From Herbinix sp. (lineage in GTDB: Bacteria; Bacillota; Clostridia; Lachnospirales; Lachnospiraceae): a DNA stretch of 64,000 nucleotides. Positions within the stretch are counted from its first letter, which is position 1. Each line of letters begins with the position of its first letter. Shown in pieces: positions 58,380-64,000 of the stretch. Below the pieces are notes generated by a model. It had not been told where the DNA came from. It ran no database searches and saw only the letters and a list, made by a program, of their open reading frames with translations. Made by a program: the position numbers and the translations under genes. The stretch is from NCBI GenBank assembly GCA_029256105.1, contig JAQSYO010000001.1:248001-312000 (forward strand), in the 5' to 3' direction.

Positions 58380-59574
58380 AAATATCGGCTTAAAAGTTCT
58401 ATCCATTATTCTTGCCGCCATTTTATGGCTCGTAATTACCAATGTGGATGACCCGGTAAAGACAAAAGATTTTACGAATGTAACTGTGGATATCCTTAAC
58501 GAATCAGCGATAACCTCTCTAGATCAGGTTTATGAAGTTATTGAGGGTGGTACCATTGATTTTACTGTAGCTGCGAGACGATCGATAGCAGATAATTTGA
58601 GCACTTCTGACTTTAAGGTTACAGCTGATTTCGCAAAACTATCTGATGTATATGCGGTTACGATTAATATTTCCTGCCCGAGGTATGCGGATGATGTGAC
58701 TGTTACGGATGGCTTATACCAAGTAATGAAGGTTAATCTGGAAGACTTAGATGAGAAGCATTTTAAAGTGAATGTAGTTCAAAAGGGAGAACCTGCAGAG
58801 GGTTATTATGTAGCTGAGAAAACCGCTAATACGATTCTTAGAGTGTCAGGACCGAAGAGTAAGATTGAACGAATCAAAGAAATCATTGCTGAAGTTGATG
58901 TTACTGATATCTCTGGAACATTTCGAACAACCGAAGAACCGAAGGCATTGGATGAGGAGGGCAATGAGATTGACGCCTCTAATTTAACCTTCAGTGAACA
59001 CACGGTTACGATTAATATTGAAGTATATAAAACAAAGACGATAAATTTACAGATTGCTGCTACTGGAGAACCGGCGCCGGGATATGTGATGACGAATATA
59101 GAATATGAACCCAAAACCATAGAAGTGGCTGGGGAGAGAGATGCACTCGACAATATTAGTAGTCTTTCGATTACAGAAAAAATTAATGGAGAAAACAAAA
59201 ATATTGAAAAAGAAATTAACCTCCAAGAGCAATTAGGAGAAGGTATCATTCTAGTCGGTGAGAATCAAACCGCTGCAATTAATATTACAATTGAGAAGGC
59301 GGAGACAAAAGAATTAACGATATGGCCGGGAGATATTAAAATCAACAGCTTGGACACTTCATTAACCTTAGCCTATATGACAACAGGGCCGATATCTATC
59401 AAAGTTATTGGACCAGCGAATGAAATTGCTGATGTGACAAGAACTACTTTAAAACCGTATATTAATTTAGCCAATTACTCTAGCGGTACATATGCCATGG
59501 CAATCGGGGTAGATCTGTTAACTCATACCACCTTGGCAAACAGTCCGACGGTAAGCGTAAGTTTAACAAAATAA
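58360..59574 (+). CDS. cdaR: CdaR, YbbR-domain regulator of CdaA
   Basis: 404 residues: an N-terminal helix (GLKVLSIILAAILWLVITNV) then about four extracytoplasmic YbbR repeats, each with a GxPAxGY-like turn (GEPAEGYYV, GEPAPGYVM). CdaR modulates CdaA activity by direct contact. In most Firmicutes glmM follows; here an HPr paralogue does. Start inside cdaA indicates coupled translation. Confidence 0.93.
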   Translation: MKEKLTRNIGLKVLSIILAAILWLVITNVDDPVKTKDFTNVTVDILNESAITSLDQVYEVIEGGTIDFTVAARRSIADNLSTSDFKVTADFAKLSDVYAVTINISCPRYADDVTVTDGLYQVMKVNLEDLDEKHFKVNVVQKGEPAEGYYVAEKTANTILRVSGPKSKIERIKEIIAEVDVTDISGTFRTTEEPKALDEEGNEIDASNLTFSEHTVTINIEVYKTKTINLQIAATGEPAPGYVMTNIEYEPKTIEVAGERDALDNISSLSITEKINGENKNIEKEINLQEQLGEGIILVGENQTAAINITIEKAETKELTIWPGDIKINSLDTSLTLAYMTTGPISIKVIGPANEIADVTRTTLKPYINLANYSSGTYAMAIGVDLLTHTTLANSPTVSVSLTK

Positions 59575-59605
59575 GATTGCGACGACGAAGGATAGGAGGT
59601 ATTTC

Positions 59606-59884
59606 ATGGTTAGTAATAAACTGATAATTGATATTCCTGCTGGATTACATTTAAGACCGATTAGTGTACTATGCAATCGTTCCATCGATTTTAAATCCAC
59701 GATTACTATTGTTATCGGTGACAAGTCGGTGAATGCAAAAAGTGTTCTTGGTGTGTTATCGGCCTGTGTAAAGCATGGGGATGAAATTGAATTGGTCTGT
59801 GAAGGTCCGGATGAGGTGGAAGCGCTTACGATTTTAAGCAATATGATACGATGTGGGCTTGGAGATGAGTTTATAAAAAAGTAG
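59606..59884 (+). CDS. HPr-family protein (HPr paralogue)
   Basis: 92 residues with HPr fold signatures: GLHLRPISVL with His15, Arg17, Pro18, and NAKSVLGVLSA with Ser46 at the position phosphorylated by HPr kinase. Both phosphosites are kept, so it is not a Crh (which lacks His15). Extra C-terminal residues GDEFIKK. AGGAGG precedes the ATG. It ends the c-di-AMP operon, 31 bp after cdaR. Whether it is the main ptsH or a regulatory paralogue is unknown; ptsI is not adjacent. Confidence 0.85.
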   Translation: MVSNKLIIDIPAGLHLRPISVLCNRSIDFKSTITIVIGDKSVNAKSVLGVLSACVKHGDEIELVCEGPDEVEALTILSNMIRCGLGDEFIKK

Positions 59885-59920
59885 TTGCCAAAGAAAAATC
59901 ATAATGTTATAATTTAGGTC

Positions 59921-60170
59921 ACTATCATTTGAAAAGGTTATAATTATACTTTTTAGATGAATGTGGCCTTTTTATATTTTAGTGACTATACAAAACTATC
60001 ATTTGAAAGGGTTATAATTATACTTTTAGATGAATGTGGACTTATTATATTCTAGAGACTATTCAAAGCTATTTATTGAAAAGGGTATAATTATATTTTT
60101 TAGATGAAAGTAGCCCTTGCATATTATAATATGATAACAAGACTATCATTTAAAGGTATAAAAAGATTTC
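59921..60170. repeat. Three and a half copies of a 74-bp tandem repeat
   Basis: Units start at 59921, 59995, 60068 and 60142 with ACTATCATTTGAAA, each with TATAATTATA and TTTTAGATGAA; copies differ at several positions. They fill the start of the 700-bp spacer 59885-60587, the rest of which is AT-rich and holds no gene that I can see. Confidence 0.85.
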
Positions 60171-60587
60171 ATTCTACTTTATAGGGGCATTTTACATATA
60201 GCATCGAATGATAAAATAAATTGCATTATTGTTATCCTTGCCATATTATAGCGGAGTGATCGTAGGTGTGAGCAATTACGAAGGTGTAGGACAAAATATG
60301 AATACATATTTATATTTATGCAATATATTGAGATTGTGTACATAGAATACAGAAACGAATAAATATATGAATAAATAAACGAGGAATATATGATATATAG
60401 GAATAAAATAAATAAATTAAAGCAATATAAATTTAATATAGAAAGGATTTGATGTAGTTGGGACTCGAGTAGACAATACGAAATTATTCATAGTTAAATT
60501 GTACAGCGTGATATATCGACTCCGTAGTTAGTATGATGTTTATGCAAATTGAAGTTGATAACAATCATATTAAAGGAGGATTTTCTT

Positions 60588-62255
60588 ATGTTGAATTTTA
60601 AAAGATATCAAAGAAACCCCATTGTAGATATATCCGATAGGCAGTGGCCTGCAAAGCAAATTGAGAAGGCACCCATATGGTGCAGTGTTGATTTACGAGA
60701 TGGTAACCAGGCTTTAATAGAGCCAATGGTTGTAGAAGAGAAGGTTGAATTCTTTCAATTATTAGTAACATTGGGATTTAAAGAAATTGAAGTTGGCTTT
60801 CCTTCTGCTTCACAGATTGAATTCGATTTCTTAAGACAATTGGTCGACCGTAAATTAATCCCTGAGGATGTGACAATTCAGGTATTGGTCCAATGCAGAG
60901 AGCATTTGCTGAAAAGAACTTTTGAAGCCTTAGAAGGCGTGAAAAAGGCGATTGTTCATATTTATAACTCCATCTCTACTTTACAGCGGGATGTAGTATT
61001 CCATATGACGAAAGAGGAAATTAAGCAAATTGCAATTGAAGGAACGAAGCTGGTAAAGGAATATGCGAAGGATTTCCCCGGGAAGATAATTCTTGAATAT
61101 TCTCCTGAAAGCTTCAGTGGAACCGAAGTGGATTATGCGCTTGATGTTTGTACAGCAGTTCAGGAGGCTTGGGAGCCAACCGTTGAGAATAAAGTTATAT
61201 TTAATCTTCCTGCTACTGTCGAGATGAATACACCTAATGTCTACGCGGACCAAATTGAATGGATGAACCGAAGCTTCAAAAATAGAGATACCATTATTCT
61301 TAGCGTTCACCCCCATAATGATCGTGGTACCGGGGTAGCAATAACAGAGCTGGCATTGCTTGCTGGTGCGGACCGAGTGGAAGGAACTTTATTTGGTAAT
61401 GGGGAGAGAACTGGTAATGTTGATATTCTGACTTTGGCATATAATATGTTTTCACAGGGGATTGATCCTGTGTTGAAAATTGATAATATTAATGAAATTA
61501 TCGAAGCATATGAACGTTTGTGCAAAATGAAGGTACACGAGAGACACCCGTATGCCGGTAAATTAGTATTTACAGCCTTCTCAGGATCCCATCAGGATGC
61601 GATTAATAAGGGCATTAAGGCCATGAAGGAACGTAATAGTTCCATATGGGCTGTTCCATATCTTCCGATTGATCCTTCTGATATTGGAAGGCAATACGAG
61701 CCAATTGTACGAATTAATAGTCAGTCCGGTAAGGGTGGAGTTGCATTTATTATGGAGAACTACTTTGGCTTTAAGCTCCCTAAGGGGATGCATAAGGAAT
61801 TTGCAGATGTAATTCAAGGGTTGTCAGAAAAACAGGGTGAGGTTACTCCAGAACAGATCATGAACGAGTTTAAGGTTTGCTATTTGGATAAGAAAGAGCC
61901 TTTACATTTTAGAAAATGTAGAATTGAAGATCTAACTGACCGCGATGACTCCAGCACCAGTGCAGTTGTTGTTTATACGGATAACGGTGTTGAGAAAACC
62001 TTTGAAGCGTCCGGTAATGGACCAATTGATGCAGTGTTAAGAGGTTTACAGACAGAACTTGGTATTCAAATTAAGGTACTGGATTATTCCGAGCATGCTT
62101 TAGGTGGTGGTGCAAATGCACAGGCTGCTGCATATATTCATATGTTGGATATGGTAAGTGGCAAGACGACCTTTGGCGTCGGTGTAAGCTCCAATATCAC
62201 AAGAGCTTCTATAAAAGCTATATTCAGTGCTTTGAATCGATTAAATATAAAATAG
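60588..62255 (+). CDS. leuA: 2-isopropylmalate synthase
   Basis: First committed step of leucine synthesis (acetyl-CoA plus 2-oxoisovalerate). 555 residues of the long LeuA type: WCSVDLRDGNQALIEPM catalytic start, EVGFPSASQ, SVHPHNDRGTGVA metal site, NGERTGNVD, and a C-terminal regulatory LeuA dimer domain with HALGGGANAQAAAY. The ATG at 60588 follows AAAGGAGG. I looked for a T-box leader and did not find the GGTGG core. Ended by a terminator at 62263. Confidence 0.95.
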   Translation: MLNFKRYQRNPIVDISDRQWPAKQIEKAPIWCSVDLRDGNQALIEPMVVEEKVEFFQLLVTLGFKEIEVGFPSASQIEFDFLRQLVDRKLIPEDVTIQVLVQCREHLLKRTFEALEGVKKAIVHIYNSISTLQRDVVFHMTKEEIKQIAIEGTKLVKEYAKDFPGKIILEYSPESFSGTEVDYALDVCTAVQEAWEPTVENKVIFNLPATVEMNTPNVYADQIEWMNRSFKNRDTIILSVHPHNDRGTGVAITELALLAGADRVEGTLFGNGERTGNVDILTLAYNMFSQGIDPVLKIDNINEIIEAYERLCKMKVHERHPYAGKLVFTAFSGSHQDAINKGIKAMKERNSSIWAVPYLPIDPSDIGRQYEPIVRINSQSGKGGVAFIMENYFGFKLPKGMHKEFADVIQGLSEKQGEVTPEQIMNEFKVCYLDKKEPLHFRKCRIEDLTDRDDSSTSAVVVYTDNGVEKTFEASGNGPIDAVLRGLQTELGIQIKVLDYSEHALGGGANAQAAAYIHMLDMVSGKTTFGVGVSSNITRASIKAIFSALNRLNIK

Positions 62256-62262
62256 TATAGAG

Positions 62263-62313
62263 GGCTGCTGCCGATGGTTTTGATTAAAACTATCTGCAAC
62301 AGTCTTTTTTTTT
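62263..62313 (+). terminator. Terminator after leuA
   Basis: GGCTGCTGCCGATGGTTTT pairs with AAAACTATCTGCAACAGTC, followed by nine T. Confidence 0.9.
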
Positions 62314-62407
62314 GACCCCTTCCTCTTGTGTGCTGTTAAAATTAGAAAAATAAGGCAAAACTTAAGAAATATAAAGAGTGTTTTGGAATGAGGAAAACGT
62401 GCGTTTC

Positions 62408-62436
62408 TTGACTTACTTTCCTTAAAATGCTATAAT
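62408..62436 (+). promoter_or_regulatory. Promoter of the GT2/TagF-like gene
   Basis: TTGACT, 17-nt spacer, extended -10 TGC-TATAAT. It gives a leader of about 150 nt. A 10-bp inverted repeat, GTTTTGGAAT (62380-62389) and ATTCCAAAAC (62467-62476), flanks it. Confidence 0.85.
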
Positions 62437-62493
62437 TCCTATGCTGTGATATCATAGTAGAGAACTATTCCAAAACGCATGGAGAGGCGAAAG

Positions 62494-62576
62494 TGTAAAA
62501 AGAATTTTGAAAAAACCAAAATTCTTTACATTGTGGCTTGCGTTCTGAGAAAGAATGCAAGCACTCATTCTCAGAA
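62494..62576 (+). promoter_or_regulatory. Structured 5' leader with competing hairpins
   Basis: A first hairpin is AAAGAATTTTG/CAAAATTCTTT (62499-62527, 7-nt loop). Then CTTGCGTTCT (62537-62546) pairs with AGAATGCAAG (62552-62561), but TTCTGAGAA (62543-62551) can instead pair with TTCTCAGAA (62568-62576). The last two share bases and exclude each other; the second ends three bases before the GGAGGA ribosome site. Confidence 0.6.
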
Positions 62577-62591
62577 TTTGGAGGACAAACT

Positions 62592-64000
62592 ATGAAAACA
62601 AGCATTATTATTGCATATGATAAAGGGGAAGTATATCTCCGAGACTGTTTGGACAGTTTAGTAGAGCAATCTGGTCAGGAGATGGAGATTCTCTTGATTT
62701 GTGATCATGTAAATAATAAGGATTTGAACTTTATTAAACAATATGAATCAGAATTATCAATCCACATTTATCATCTACAGGAGAAAACCGGCGTTGCTGC
62801 AGCAAGAAACTTAGGTCTTGAGAAAGCGACCGGTGATTATGTCTATTTTCTTGACAGTGATGATTATTTATATGGTAGTACCATTGAAGATCTCGTACAT
62901 GCTGCTCAAGAAAAAGATGATGACATTGTCTACGGTAAAAAAAATCCGACCTGGTTTGGGCGTAGCATCTTTCTTGCTAGGAAACTGGAACAAGAAACCG
63001 GCGACGTGGAAGAAGAGAGTGAAGGCAGTACGGGAGACTCAGCTGAGCTACAAACGGAAAATGGTGGAGAAGTTGAGAAAGACAATTCAGTCGAGGATGG
63101 CTCTGAGGAGGACAACTCGGATGATAATACCTTAGAGGAAGATTCGGAAGAAACTCGTGAGGAAAAAGAAAAGAAACGTGATAGAAAAGCCTCTGAAATT
63201 TTTAATAAGCTTAGTTCACTTGATGGAGAAGCTACTGGTAGAGATTTAACGGAAGAAGAATTATCTCAACTGAAGGAAATAAGTGTTAAACAAGCATACC
63301 GTGTATTAGTAAGTAAACGAAAAGGTGTTCGCAATATTTCGGTACTTAATATCTTGTTCAAAAGAAGCTTTCTTGAGGACAATAATATTCGTTTCCCGGA
63401 GGATTTTATTTATCTTTCTGATGTTCCCTTTTTATTAGAAGCATTATCAAAGACTGATAAATTCAAAAAACGTTTCACTGCGCGATATATAAAAAGAAAA
63501 CATAATGATTCAATCAATTTCCCGTCCTTATCGCAGATACGGGACCCAAACCGTTTTTATGAGTTTTTGGATTTATACAATGAAACCACCAGAAGAATCC
63601 CGAAGGATTCTGAACTTAAGGATCAATTTGATAAGAAATATATTTCCTATTATACAAGAATTTATGCTCCAAGGTTAAAAAGAAGCAAAAATCCTGCCTG
63701 GAGGGAAGAAAATTTTATTCGAATGAGCGAGATTATAAGCGGTATGAATTCAGAGGTACTTCACTCCTTAAAGGGCTATAGAAAGCGCATTATAAACGCC
63801 TTAATTAAGAAAGACATAACGAAATCCCTCTGGATAGTTACATCACATCTTGCTTTTGTAAAGTTAAGAAAAATCTCTAAAAACAGACAGGCATTAGCCA
63901 AATTCTTTTATGTGCATACATTTCTTAAACAACCGTTGCAGGAAAATTGGATTTTGTTTGAAAGTTTTTTTGGCAAGAATTATTCAGACAGTCCAAAATA
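62592..64000 (+). CDS. GT2 glycosyltransferase fused to CDP-glycerol glycerophosphotransferase (TagF-like), 3' truncated
   Basis: 469 codons are visible and the frame is open at the window end. Residues 1-115 are a GT-A family 2 domain (SIIIAYDKGEVYLRDCLDSL, GVAAARNLGLEKATGDYVYFLDSDDYL with the DxD motif). Residues about 137-205 are a low-complexity acidic/charged insertion (EEE, EKDN, EEDN, EEKEKKRDRK). The GT domain resumes (RNISVLNILFKRSFL, EDFIYLSDVPFLLEAL), and the last residues WILFESFFGKNYSDSPK match the opening of Glyphos_transf (TagF) domains. Likely makes a wall teichoic acid-like or capsular polyol phosphate polymer. GGAGGA precedes the ATG. Confidence 0.85.
   Translation, partial: MKTSIIIAYDKGEVYLRDCLDSLVEQSGQEMEILLICDHVNNKDLNFIKQYESELSIHIYHLQEKTGVAAARNLGLEKATGDYVYFLDSDDYLYGSTIEDLVHAAQEKDDDIVYGKKNPTWFGRSIFLARKLEQETGDVEEESEGSTGDSAELQTENGGEVEKDNSVEDGSEEDNSDDNTLEEDSEETREEKEKKRDRKASEIFNKLSSLDGEATGRDLTEEELSQLKEISVKQAYRVLVSKRKGVRNISVLNILFKRSFLEDNNIRFPEDFIYLSDVPFLLEALSKTDKFKKRFTARYIKRKHNDSINFPSLSQIRDPNRFYEFLDLYNETTRRIPKDSELKDQFDKKYISYYTRIYAPRLKRSKNPAWREENFIRMSEIISGMNSEVLHSLKGYRKRIINALIKKDITKSLWIVTSHLAFVKLRKISKNRQALAKFFYVHTFLKQPLQENWILFESFFGKNYSDSPK

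Noticed and set aside
58806..59249. 147-codon frame opposite cdaR
   Set aside because: Ser/Ile-rich shadow of the YbbR repeats with no independent support.
59885..60587. T-box leader before leuA
   Set aside because: No GGTGG-type T-box core, specifier loop or antiterminator pair was found in the spacer.

Overview
The window is AT-rich, low-GC Firmicutes DNA. Gene content (class II GalT, LexA-like site at uvrB, cdaA-cdaR, GreA-LysS, a secreted GH16 beta-glucanase beside a GH94 phosphorylase) points to a plant-polysaccharide-degrading Lachnospiraceae, close to Lachnoclostridium (Clostridium) phytofermentans. That is a judgement from protein character, not a database match. I see no rRNA, tRNA, insertion sequence, CRISPR array or prophage.

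Layout. 0-3.3 kb: the tail of an unknown protein, an ApbE lipoprotein, an Lrp regulator and a DMT exporter. 3.3-8.6 kb: an ArsR-type regulator and the Leloir genes galK-galE-galT; GalT carries an in-frame block of twelve 15-nt units encoding pentapeptides. 8.7-14 kb: small enzymes (DUF2249, DUF4886, shikimate-kinase-like, free-Met-sulfoxide reductase/DUF3006/MBL operon, ThpR, YaiI). 14.2-17.7 kb: a heterodimeric ABC exporter with one degenerate ATP site. 18-23.7 kb: uvrB-uvrA-yfbR. 23.7-28.2 kb: an aldo/keto reductase, a DUF5680 regulator, an AlkZ-like protein and a secreted protein of unknown function. 28.6-31.1 kb: an ABC-2 exporter with its TetR regulator and a probable operator. 31.1-35.1 kb: an accessory-looking pocket with an E2-like acyltransferase, a stand-alone FakA C-terminal-like protein, decayed reading frames and membrane/hypothetical genes. 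35.2-43.2 kb: guaA, an HPt-like protein lacking its histidine, araD and a parE-parC type topoisomerase pair. 43.4-47.9 kb: a candidate small structured RNA, a PHP phosphoesterase, a LysA-like decarboxylase, greA and lysS. 48-55 kb: an AraC regulator divergent from the GH16 glucanase, then GH94, a probable beta-glucan degradation locus. 55-60 kb: duplicated promoter-like repeats leading into a c-di-AMP operon (two membrane proteins, cdaA, cdaR, HPr paralogue). 60.5-64 kb: leuA and the start of a GT2/TagF-type wall polymer transferase behind a leader with mutually exclusive hairpins.

A recurring feature is that intergenic spacers hold degenerate short tandem repeats, each with its own unit length (18, 20, 22, 26, 74 and about 88 bp). 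There are also many long, near-perfect inverted repeats, several with exactly 7-nt spacers. These non-coding elements, the GalT pentapeptide insertion, the c-di-AMP/HPr operon and the two leader/small-RNA candidates are the parts most worth a second look.
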